Part shown: positions 12,499-20,900 of the stretch, piece after piece | Layout of the letters: every line of letters starts with the position of its first letter | How positions within the stretch are numbered: position 1 is the stretch's first letter | Virus record (IMG/VR): IMGVR_UViG_3300035670_000106 | Span: 1 to 64,000 of that record | From: a virus | Length of the DNA: 64,000 bases | Direction: 5' to 3' (one strand) | Position numbers and translations under genes: made by a program | Notes under the pieces: model-generated | What the model was told of the DNA's origin: nothing | What the model saw: only the letters and a program-made list of their open reading frames with translations | Database searches by the model: none

Positions 12499-14415
12499 AT
12501 GAATAGTAAGATTTTATATCTTAATCACGTCTTTGAGAAGAGTGCCTCGGGAGAAGATAGCCTAAGTATCGAAGGATACGCTAACTGCACCACTGTTGAT
12601 CGCAGCGGTGATATTATCCCAATGACCGCATGGTCAAAGGCTTTGGATAACTATTTAAAGAACCCAATTATTTTAGCCTACCACAAACATTCTCAGCCAA
12701 TAGGAAAGATGGTTGAGCATAGGGTAGACGACAAAGGATTGTGGATAAAAGCCAAAATCTCTGCAGCCGCAGGAGATGTTTATAATTTGATTAAGGATGG
12801 TGTACTTACAGCATTTAGTGTTGGTTTTATAGTTAAAGATGCCACCTATGATGCAGTAACAGATCTTTTTGTAATTAAAGATCTAGAGCTACTAGAAGTT
12901 TCTGTAGTTTCTGTACCAGCTAATCAAGATAGTACATTTAGTCTTTCTAAATCATTTGAAAATACAGAAGACTATAATAATTTTAAGAATCAATTTGCTA
13001 AGACGATCGAAACAGCTAAAGGGCTAGATTCATCTGATGAGCAGAAATCTGATCAATCAAAAAAGGAATGGAATATGGATCCTAAAGAATTAGAACAATT
13101 ACTTGCTAACGCTGCTGAGAAGGCTGCTGCTGCTGTTTATGAGAAGCAAGCTGCTGAGAAGGCTGCTGCTGAGAAGGCTGCTAAGGAAGCAATCGAATTA
13201 GAAGCAAAAATCAAATCTGTAGTTTCTACAGTTGATACAGGCGCTGAGCGTCTAATGGCTGATATTGAGAAGCGTTTCGCTGAACAGGCCGACACACAGA
13301 AATCAGCTCTAGCTGGTCTAGAAGCTGCTATTAAAGAGAAAGCTGCCGAACTTGAGGCCATTCAAAAGTCTAAGATGCAGTTCTCTGACAAACAAGGTTC
13401 AGATACTATTGAGTATGCTGACAAAGAGAAGGCTGTTCTTCTTTCAAAAATTACTCGTAAAGCTGTGGATGAGACCAAATTTGGTCGTACATTGGTTGAA
13501 AAAGCCAGTCTATCTCCTCACCAGCCTACTAATGGTTCAGATCGTTGGGAAACAGAAGTTTCCAACAACATGGAAAATGAGATCCGTAGAAAGCTAGTTA
13601 TGGCTCCTCTATTCCGTAATCTAAACATGCAAACCAATGTTATGAAGATTCCTGTCAATCCTGAAGCAGGTTTCGCAACATGGATGGCTAACTCAGCTTT
13701 CGGTACTACAGCTTCTCCTGGAGCTACCCAGTTACATACCTTCAACGAGATTACTCTAAGTGCATATAAAGTTGCTACTAACGAGTATCTAAACTACGAA
13801 GAAGAAGAAGATTCACTGATCGTTCTTCTGCCTATCATCCGTGATGCTATGATTCGTAGAGTTGCTAAGGCTGTTGATAAGGCATTCCTATTGGGTGCTG
13901 GTGCAGGCTCTGATCCTGTCAAGGGTAGCGCACTTTATGATGCTACCTCAGCTGTTACAGCTTCAGTTACAGCTTCTGCCTCTATCTCTAACCTACGTGC
14001 TCTACGTAAAGATCTAGGTGCATGGGGTCTTGACCCTTCTGAACTAGTTTATGTCGTTTCTACCGAAGTTTATTACGATCTTCTAGATGACACACTGTTC
14101 CAGACCATGGACAAAGTAGGTTCAGTTGCTACTCTATTAACTGGTCAAGTAGGCTCAGTTGGTAACACCCCAGTTATCGTTTCTGATGCTTTCCCAACAA
14201 AGGCTTCTGGTACAACTTCTGCAGCTACCAATATCGGTGCAATCTGTATTGCTCCTGGTAACTTCATCGTTGGTAACCAGCGTGGTCTACGTCTAGATAC
14301 TCAGGATCTAGTTGAGACACAGCGTAAAGTTATGGTCGCTTCTCTACGTACCGGTATGACACAAATCTCTACCGCTAACGGTATGGGCGTTTCAACTTTC
14401 CGTTGGACAGTCTAA
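12499..14415 (+). CDS. prohead protease (S78) fused to HK97-fold major capsid protein
   Basis: A 638-residue fusion. Residues 1-160 are a serine protease of the HK97 gp4 (S78) type, with H64 in KHSQPIG and S107 in TAFSVGF, and EVSVVSVPAN as the third motif. Residues about 193-300 are an alanine/lysine/glutamate-rich coiled coil, the scaffold-like delta domain. From about 300 on is the capsid subunit (NEYLNYEEEEDSLIVLLPII; VGNQRGLRLDTQD). A good internal ribosome site (AAAAGGA at 13061-13067) precedes an in-frame ATG at 13075 (codon 193), which would give a 446-residue capsid precursor without protease. Confidence 0.9.
   Translation: MNSKILYLNHVFEKSASGEDSLSIEGYANCTTVDRSGDIIPMTAWSKALDNYLKNPIILAYHKHSQPIGKMVEHRVDDKGLWIKAKISAAAGDVYNLIKDGVLTAFSVGFIVKDATYDAVTDLFVIKDLELLEVSVVSVPANQDSTFSLSKSFENTEDYNNFKNQFAKTIETAKGLDSSDEQKSDQSKKEWNMDPKELEQLLANAAEKAAAAVYEKQAAEKAAAEKAAKEAIELEAKIKSVVSTVDTGAERLMADIEKRFAEQADTQKSALAGLEAAIKEKAAELEAIQKSKMQFSDKQGSDTIEYADKEKAVLLSKITRKAVDETKFGRTLVEKASLSPHQPTNGSDRWETEVSNNMENEIRRKLVMAPLFRNLNMQTNVMKIPVNPEAGFATWMANSAFGTTASPGATQLHTFNEITLSAYKVATNEYLNYEEEEDSLIVLLPIIRDAMIRRVAKAVDKAFLLGAGAGSDPVKGSALYDATSAVTASVTASASISNLRALRKDLGAWGLDPSELVYVVSTEVYYDLLDDTLFQTMDKVGSVATLLTGQVGSVGNTPVIVSDAFPTKASGTTSAATNIGAICIAPGNFIVGNQRGLRLDTQDLVETQRKVMVASLRTGMTQISTANGMGVSTFRWTV
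13061..13077 (+). promoter_or_regulatory. internal ribosome site and start for capsid precursor
   Basis: AAAAGGA ends 7 nt before an ATG that is in frame with the fusion at codon 193, exactly between protease and delta domain. It could raise capsid yield over protease. Confidence 0.6.
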
Positions 14416-14417
14416 TT

Positions 14418-14448
14418 TAAGAAGGGGGAGTATACCTCCCCCTTCTTA
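14418..14448 (+). terminator. first of two hairpins after the capsid gene
   Basis: Perfect 13-bp stem (TAAGAAGGGGGAG with its complement) and loop TATAC, directly after the capsid stop. A weak T-tract follows. It probably terminates partially or protects capsid mRNA from 3' decay. Confidence 0.6.
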
Positions 14449-14481
14449 TACTTTAGTGTACCTTTTTGTACACTAAAGTAT
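14448..14481 (+). terminator. second hairpin after the capsid gene
   Basis: Perfect 14-bp stem (ATACTTTAGTGTAC with its complement) with T-rich loop, abutting the first. No T-run follows its 3' arm, so it is more likely an attenuator or stability element than a full terminator. Confidence 0.55.
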
Positions 14482-14501
14482 AAGAAGTATAGGAGAAAGT
14501 C

Positions 14502-15071
14502 GTGGCAAAGGATTTAATTACTGTAGCAGAATACAAAGCATATGCCGGTATCTCTAGTACTCAGAAGGACGCCTCGATAGCTCTTTTGATACCTAAGATT
14601 AGCGCATTCTGTAAATCATACTGCAAAAGAACTTTTGTAGATTATGTAGAAGATGCAAAAGTAGAAATGTACAATGGCGGAGAATATTTTGTACTAGGTG
14701 AGACCCCAGTTTTAAGTGTATCAAGTGTAGAAGTATCTGAAGACTATGGTAAATCATATTCAGCTCTTACAGAGTATACAGATTACGTCTTAGATATATC
14801 AGAGGCTACTATAAAACCACTATCTTCAACCGCGAAGTTCGTACCATTGTTAAATGGGTACAGAGTAACGTATAATGCTGGATTTGAAGTAGTTCCGGAA
14901 GATTTAAAGATTGCTGTAATGGATTTATTAACATACTATCTAAAAGGTGATATGGCAGTCAAGTCTCAGAGAGACGCAGGGTCCAATACAGTTCAGATTG
15001 AGTATATAACTAAGAATACTTTGCCGGCACATATTGCCAGAGTATTTGATTTATATATTGCAAGTATGTAA
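14502..15071 (+). CDS. head-tail adaptor (HK97 gp6/SPP1 gp15-like)
   Basis: A 189-residue protein. The start (ITVAEYKAYAGIS..KDASIALLIPKISAFCKSYC) is the usual form of phage head-tail connector proteins that ring the portal, and the middle ELxxYTDYVLD segment and the C-terminal helix also fit. The start codon is GTG at 14502 with AGGAG upstream. It follows the double hairpin after the capsid gene, where adaptor genes normally lie. Confidence 0.75.
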   Translation: MAKDLITVAEYKAYAGISSTQKDASIALLIPKISAFCKSYCKRTFVDYVEDAKVEMYNGGEYFVLGETPVLSVSSVEVSEDYGKSYSALTEYTDYVLDISEATIKPLSSTAKFVPLLNGYRVTYNAGFEVVPEDLKIAVMDLLTYYLKGDMAVKSQRDAGSNTVQIEYITKNTLPAHIARVFDLYIASM

Positions 15072-15079
15072 GGAACCGT

Positions 15080-15523
15080 ATGTCTGTAAGAACAAGTATA
15101 GCTAAAGCTCTAGCTGAAAAACTAAAAAGTATAGACGGTTCTACTGGGTATAAAACCAATATTTTTAATAACGCTTATCCTTATTTAAAATTCTGGGATG
15201 AGGTAGCAGATTTCCCTTCTATCTATATGACTGTAGGTATGGAAACTCGTGAATACCATCCGGGAGGCTTTAAGTGGGGATACTTAAATATAACTCTTAA
15301 ATTATATGTGCAGGGGGAAGAACCTGCGCAGACACTAGAATTACTTCTCGAAGATGTTGAGAAAGTAATTGACACAAACAGAACCTTAGTATACGACGAA
15401 ACTACACCAGGGGCTCAAACTGTAGAGATACTGATCACATCTATAGTTACTGACGAAGGGCTACTAGAACCTTATGGAGTAGGGGAAGTTAATATTACCG
15501 TTCAATATCAGGTACTCAGTTAA
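15080..15523 (+). CDS. tail terminator protein (gpU-like)
   Basis: A 147-residue protein, 8 bp after the adaptor gene and before the tail tube gene, where siphophages encode the tail-terminating ring. SVRTSIAKALAEKLK then a beta-rich body ending VGEVNITVQYQVLS fits the small alpha/beta fold of gpU-type proteins. Assignment rests mainly on position and length. Confidence 0.6.
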   Translation: MSVRTSIAKALAEKLKSIDGSTGYKTNIFNNAYPYLKFWDEVADFPSIYMTVGMETREYHPGGFKWGYLNITLKLYVQGEEPAQTLELLLEDVEKVIDTNRTLVYDETTPGAQTVEILITSIVTDEGLLEPYGVGEVNITVQYQVLS

Positions 15524-15589
15524 TTATGCACAGATAAATATCTAGTCTACATTACTGAGAACTTAATACCATATTTAAAGGAATAAGAT

Positions 15590-17041
15590 ATGGCTTATAA
15601 TTTAGCTCGAAATTCTCGTGTTTTCGTCACTACTAACCTAGACTCTTATGGAGCAGTTGCAGCTAGCGGGTTTACTACTGCAAATACCTTCGAGGTACAA
15701 GTATTAGACGGATTCTCTTTTTCTCAGGGTACTAACCAAACAACTATTTCTATAAATGAAGCTGGCGAGACGCCTATTAGAGGTCAACGCGCTTTTAATA
15801 CCGCACTTAATCCGGTAGAAATTAGCTTCTCAACATATATTCGTCCTAGACTAAACGGATCTCAAGCTACTGCAGAAGAGCGAGTTCTTTGGAATGCTCT
15901 GATGGGTTCAGTACCTCTGGATTACACGGGTACTACAGCTCCTGCTATCGGTGGTACAGTAGCAGGTATTACAAGAGCTTCAACTCTTACAAATGTTGCC
16001 ACTATTACAGGTACCTCAATGACATACGCCGGTATTTCAGTAGGCGACATAGGTACATTAAAAGGTTTAGCAGGTACAGGCTCCGATTATTGGAACCAAC
16101 AAGTAAAAGTCACTGCCTTAAGTGGTACTTCTATTTTAGTAACCTATTTAAGCGCCCCTCCTACTGCAGCAGGGACATCTTTTTCAAATGCAGGATCTGT
16201 TAGATTTGATAAAGCAGCTTGGGTAGAAAAAGCTTCATTAGCTGGTAACGCTATTTCTTATGGCCAAGTAACCTCAGCAACCTCTAATAAAAACAAGCTA
16301 CAAAGTTTAGGCTTTATTTTTATTGTTGACGGTGCTACTTATACAATTGACAATTGTGCAATTGATGGAGCTTCTATAGACTTTGGTCTAGACGCTATTT
16401 CAATGGTTGCATGGACCGCAAAAGGTACTAAACTGAATCAGTTAGCTACTACTGTAAGTCTTAGTGCCGCTACCGATCCAGTTATGTCTGGTGGGTTGAC
16501 AGGTACAGCAACAGGCAAGGTTACTACTGCTAACTATATCACTAACAAACTATCAACAGTTAGTTTGAAGAGCGGTATCGGAGAAACAGCAGGTACTGAT
16601 TATACTATAGTACTTACTGGAGGTAACATCCAGATTGCTAATAACATCAACTACATTACTCCTAATAATATTGGTGTAGTTAATATTCCTATTGGATACT
16701 ACACTGGAGCAAGAGCAGTCAGTGGCACCCTAAACGCTTATCTACGTACTGGATCAGGCTTTGCAGCAGACTTGCTAACAAGCATGCTTTCAGATGTTGC
16801 TACAGCTTCTGAGACTAAGTTTAATTTAAGTGTGGATATTGGTGGATCCTCTAATACTACTAGAGTAGAGCTAAACATGCCTGGAGTATCTCTTGGTATT
16901 CCTAGTGTTGAAGTTGCGGATGTGGTATCTACAGCTATTACTTTTAACGCACAAAGTACTACCGGAGATAAGACCACTAGTGGTAATACATACGATATTG
17001 AAAATACTAACGATATTGAGATCCGTTACTATTCAGTTTAA
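15590..17041 (+). CDS. major tail tube protein
   Basis: A 483-residue protein, long for a tube subunit, starting NLARNSRVFVTT and containing a tube-like region (FSFSQGTNQTTISINEAGET; NPVEISFSTYIRP). Residues about 105-200 (TGTTAPAIGG to SVRFDKAAW) look like an inserted beta domain, and another beta domain is in the C-terminal third. Position before the G/GT chaperones and tape measure is standard. An AAAGGA site precedes the ATG. Confidence 0.75.
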   Translation: MAYNLARNSRVFVTTNLDSYGAVAASGFTTANTFEVQVLDGFSFSQGTNQTTISINEAGETPIRGQRAFNTALNPVEISFSTYIRPRLNGSQATAEERVLWNALMGSVPLDYTGTTAPAIGGTVAGITRASTLTNVATITGTSMTYAGISVGDIGTLKGLAGTGSDYWNQQVKVTALSGTSILVTYLSAPPTAAGTSFSNAGSVRFDKAAWVEKASLAGNAISYGQVTSATSNKNKLQSLGFIFIVDGATYTIDNCAIDGASIDFGLDAISMVAWTAKGTKLNQLATTVSLSAATDPVMSGGLTGTATGKVTTANYITNKLSTVSLKSGIGETAGTDYTIVLTGGNIQIANNINYITPNNIGVVNIPIGYYTGARAVSGTLNAYLRTGSGFAADLLTSMLSDVATASETKFNLSVDIGGSSNTTRVELNMPGVSLGIPSVEVADVVSTAITFNAQSTTGDKTTSGNTYDIENTNDIEIRYYSV

Positions 17042-17050
17042 TTAAGTTTT

Positions 17051-17086
17051 AAGAGGAGGGAGATAAGCTTACCCTCCTCCTTTTTA
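17051..17086 (+). terminator. terminator after the tail tube gene
   Basis: Stem GAGGAGGG/CCCTCCTC with an 11-nt loop followed by T6. It probably limits transcription into the chaperone genes. Confidence 0.8.
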
Positions 17087-17101
17087 TAAAGGTATATAAT
17101 A

Positions 17102-17530
17102 ATGACAGAATCACAAGAAGTACTAAGTCTAAAAAGTCTACTGGTCCCTACTAAAACAGTTGAAGTAGAATACCCAGGCATGTCAGGCTTCGTATTAACA
17201 CTATCCTTCCTTTCTAGAGAACAACTAACAAATATTAGAAAGAAAGCAGTAAAGACTGAGTTTAAAAATAGACAGCCAGTAGAAACACTAAATGAAGAGC
17301 TATTTTTACAACTATACGTCGAAGCCTGTATAAAAGGATGGAAAGGCCTAAAGTTTTCTTATCTAGAGCAATTAGCTCCAGTAGATATTAGTGCTCAAAA
17401 GCCAGAAGATACTCTTGGTTTTTCAAAAGAAAATGCACTGTACTTAATGAAAGCAAGCGCCGACTTTGACTCATTTATTAGTGATACTGTATCTGACCTT
17501 GCAAATTTTCAGAAGAACAGTGGAGAGTAA
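17102..17530 (+). CDS. tail assembly chaperone G
   Basis: A 142-residue protein in the place of lambda gpG, between tail tube and tape measure. It has a beta-rich N-terminus (VEVEYPGMSGFVLTLSFLS) and a helical rest. Near the 3' end, codons GCA AAT TTT contain the heptamer AAATTTT (17503-17509), a canonical X-XXY-YYZ slip site in this frame. The next frame (-1) is open from 17497 into the downstream gene, giving a predicted G-T fusion of about 259 residues. Chaperones of this type coat the tape measure during tail assembly. Confidence 0.85.
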   Translation: MTESQEVLSLKSLLVPTKTVEVEYPGMSGFVLTLSFLSREQLTNIRKKAVKTEFKNRQPVETLNEELFLQLYVEACIKGWKGLKFSYLEQLAPVDISAQKPEDTLGFSKENALYLMKASADFDSFISDTVSDLANFQKNSGE

Positions 17531-17880
17531 TAGCCTCACAAATTAAGTCATTTTTTCAAAATTCTGATGTAAAAATGACTAAGGAACAGTACTTTGAAAT
17601 GTGTGAAATGCTCGGTACTGAGCCAGTTGAATCAGAAATTCCAATAGAATTCGATGACTTATTCGATGAAGTACAAGAAGCTATCCAAGTGTATAATATG
17701 CTACAAGATAACTGGGATACTATGAATGGCAACTATATGGGCAAGCATTACGCTGGTATAGCTGATATTTTGAGTATAGCAGAAGTAGAAGATAGGCGTA
17801 CCTGTTTTAAGATTATACAGTTACTCGATAGTGAAAGAATTTCCATTGTTAATAACAAAAAACAAAAACCCGCTAAATGA
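17497..17880 (+). CDS. T extension of the tail assembly chaperone (-1 frameshift)
   Basis: This frame has no stop from 17497 to 17880. From the slip site it reads SEEQWRVIASQIKSFFQNSD and then MTKEQYFEMCEMLGTEP, typical of T extensions of phage chaperones. A stand-alone start at the ATG 17575 (101 residues) is possible but has no good ribosome site, so frameshifting is preferred. Its stop codon lies inside the terminator stem at 17865-17898. Confidence 0.8.
   Translation, partial: PCKFSEEQWRVIASQIKSFFQNSDVKMTKEQYFEMCEMLGTEPVESEIPIEFDDLFDEVQEAIQVYNMLQDNWDTMNGNYMGKHYAGIADILSIAEVEDRRTCFKIIQLLDSERISIVNNKKQKPAK
17503..17509 (+). promoter_or_regulatory. -1 ribosomal slippery heptamer AAATTTT
   Basis: In the G frame it reads A AAT TTT; after a -1 shift the tRNAs re-pair as AAA TTT. 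It lies seven codons before the G stop, and the -1 frame joins the T frame. The arrangement matches the conserved G/GT frameshift of lambda-like phages. Confidence 0.8.
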
Positions 17881-17898
17881 AAATTTAGCGGGTTTTTT
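17865..17898 (+). terminator. terminator before the tape measure promoter
   Basis: A 14-bp stem with GAAA tetraloop followed by T-run. A new promoter starts 25 bp later. Confidence 0.9.
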
Positions 17899-17922
17899 AT
17901 TATGCCTAGAATATTTTTATCC

Positions 17923-17951
17923 TTGACATTCCCTTGGTCTAATGATATAAT
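17923..17951 (+). promoter_or_regulatory. late promoter before the tape measure gene
   Basis: TTGACA (17923-17928), 17 bp, TATAAT (17946-17951), after an ATTTTTATC tract shared with other late promoters. It drives the tail tip genes separately from the head genes. Confidence 0.85.
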
Positions 17952-17999
17952 AGGGTATAAAATTGATGTATACCGATTTATTTTCATGAGGAAACTCCC

Positions 18000-20900
18000 A
18001 TGACAGACATTAGAATGAATCTGAATGTTACTAGTAATGGTACAACAGATAATGAAACTAAAAAAGCTAAAAAATTAAAAGACGAATTTAATGCTGCTGC
18101 CAATGCGGCAGAACGCATATCCTCAGGAACTAGAGCAGCAGCTCAAACGGCCGCTGTTAGATCTGCTGGTGTAGATGATAGGTTTGATTATAGGCAGGCA
18201 AGAGCAGGCCGCGGCACGGGCGCCGCAGGGAGAGATTTTGCACGCCAGGCACAAGGATTGGGCGGTATAGTACAGGTGTACGCCACCTTTGCCGCTAATC
18301 TATTCGCAGTTACTACAGCTTTCCAAGCGCTTTCAAAAGCCGCAGACTTTGAAAATATGGTTAAAGGTCTAGATCAACTAGGTGCTGCCAGCGGAAAAAA
18401 CCTAAGTTACATGGCTAGTAATCTTACTAAAGTTACAGATGGGGCCATTAGCTTAAAAGAAGCAATGACAACTGTAGCTCAAGCTAGTGCAGCAGGGTTA
18501 TCAACGGAGCAAATTGATAAATTAGCTATTGTAGCTAAAAAATCCTCGCAAGCTTTAGGCAGAGATATGACGGATTCTATAAATCGTCTATCTCGTGGTA
18601 TTACAAAGATGGAGCCAGAGTTATTAGACGAGGTAGGTATCTTTGTTAGGGTAGATAAAGCCGCTGCCGATTATGCACAGAGTATTGGTAAAACAGCAGC
18701 TAGTTTAACTGATTTTGAAAGACGCCAAGCATTCGCTAACGCAGCGCTCGACCAAGGCATGAAGAAGTTCGGAGAAATAGACTTAGCTTCCAACCCTTTT
18801 AGTAAGTTACAGGCTAGTTTTGTAGATATTATATATCAAGGAGGTATACTACTAAATACAGTACTAGGTCCTATAGCTAATCTACTAGCCAGCAGCCCGA
18901 TGGCCCTTGCAGGAGCAATAGGACTGATAGTAACAACTCTAGCCGGAAAAGCTTTACCAGCTTTAGGAGCTTGGAAAGAAGAACTACAAGATTCTGCTAA
19001 TGCCGCTGCAGAGTACTCCAAAAAACTTGCAAAGGATACTGAAGAGTACTCTGCAATGCAGAGTGCTAAGAAGTTTGGGGAAGATAAAAAAGCTGCTCAA
19101 GCATTAATTACTCAGAATAAACTTTTTGCAGAGGGTTCTAAGACCTTAGAAAGTATAACAGCAGCCACTCTGGAAAAAGAAAGTAACCTATCTAGGGTTT
19201 CCACAGAAATAAATAAAAAACTTAAAGATAGAATTCAAGCCTCCCTAGATTTAGGTAAACGTAATGATGAAGTATCCAGAAGAAATAAAGCCAATATTGA
19301 TGCAGAGATTGCGGCATATACGCAGCTACAGAGACGTATTGACTCAATGCAGCGAAATATTGCTAAAGATAACGAGCTTACAGCCAGAGAAGTAAGAAAT
19401 AACAAGGTAGCCCAGGAGGCTTCTAGTAAGGCAGCCAGATTAAACATAATGAGCGAAGTAAGTGATAAGCTGGCCGTAACGGGTATGTTAGGGGCAATGG
19501 CAGATATTACTGATAAAGTTAATGAGTATAATGCTGGGCTAAAAGAGGGGGAAAAGGGGATAACAAAGATGCAGACTGGTTGGATGAAAGCAACCATGGC
19601 AGCAGATGTAATGTTAGATACTCTTGGAACTTTTATTTCCAAAGTAGCCTTTGTAGGAGCTGCAGTAGGAGCTGTAGTTTCTATACTGGTAATGGTTGAC
19701 TCGTATTTCTCAAAAATAAATAAGGAAGCAGAAGGGTTAGCAAATGGTATCGATAGAGCAGAAGGAGCCATAAAAGTACTAGAAGATGGAGCAGAAAGGC
19801 TATCAAAGTTAGATCCGTTAGAGAGAATGTCTCTTGATAATATATCTGCCAAAAGTAGTGGCCTAAAAGAGCTCAGCGCCGCTATGGAAGACATATTAAC
19901 AAATGCAAGCTTAGCAGAGCAAAAAATGGGTACTTGGGATACTTTTGTAGATCGATTAGCCTCCATATTTGGTAATTCTCTAAGAGACAAAGTTGCCGAG
20001 ATCTCTTCAAAATCCATATTAGAAGGTATAAAAAATATAGATACTAGTACTAAGGCTGGAAAAGAATTAGAGAAAAAATTAAATACCCTATTTGGTGTTA
20101 AAGGTCTTAGTGTTCTTACCGAAGATAACTTACAAAAAAGATTATTCTTCTCCCCAGAGGATCTTGATAAAGCTAGAAAATATTTCAAAGAATATTCTGA
20201 AGATCAGGATAAAAGTATTAATAATATGAAATCTTCTATTGACAGCTTATCAGAAGCTTCAAAAGAGTATGATAATATTGTTAGATCTTATACAAGTACA
20301 AATCCCTTTACAAAAATGGCAATAACTAGCTTCAAAGCATTTTCAGAATTGAAAAAAGAAATTACTAGTGGGACAACTGCTTTAGCAGCTTTCAGGGAAC
20401 TCGTAACTTCTACTGACAAGTTAAAACTTTTACCTGAAGGTACTATTAATGACCTGATTGGTACTAACGCCGAACTAGAAAAGTTAAATAAAAAGATAAA
20501 AAGTCTCGAAGCAGCACGTAGTAAACCCGGTAGTAATAAATTAGTAATAACTAAGCAGATAGAAGAAGCACAAGTAGAAATGCAGAAACTAGCAACTAAC
20601 TCTATTACTAAAGCCATGCAGGCTTCAGCAAAAAAAGCAGGAGAAAATTTAGGCACTGAAGCTTCGAGAATTTTAAAACAGGCGGCCCTGAAAGCCACAG
20701 CCTCCTTAGCCTCAGCTATAGGGGGCCCAGATAGTGCAAGAATACAAGCAAGAATACAGATACAGCAAATAGAGTTAGATATAGATAAGTTAGAGTCTGA
20801 TAAGCAACTAATCCTAAGCCAGGAAAGATTAAGAATATCAAATGAAAGAATATCTTTAGAGAATAAAAAGAGGGAAACAGAAAATACTCTTCGTTCAAAA

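Noticed and set aside
17575-17880. Independent T gene starting at ATG 17575
   Set aside because: No good ribosome site, and the open -1 frame upstream of it with a phased slip site makes the frameshift extension the better reading.
19235-20188. 317-codon antisense frame within the tape measure gene
   Set aside because: Low-complexity S/L/F-rich translation typical of the complement of A-rich helical coding sequence; no start signals.
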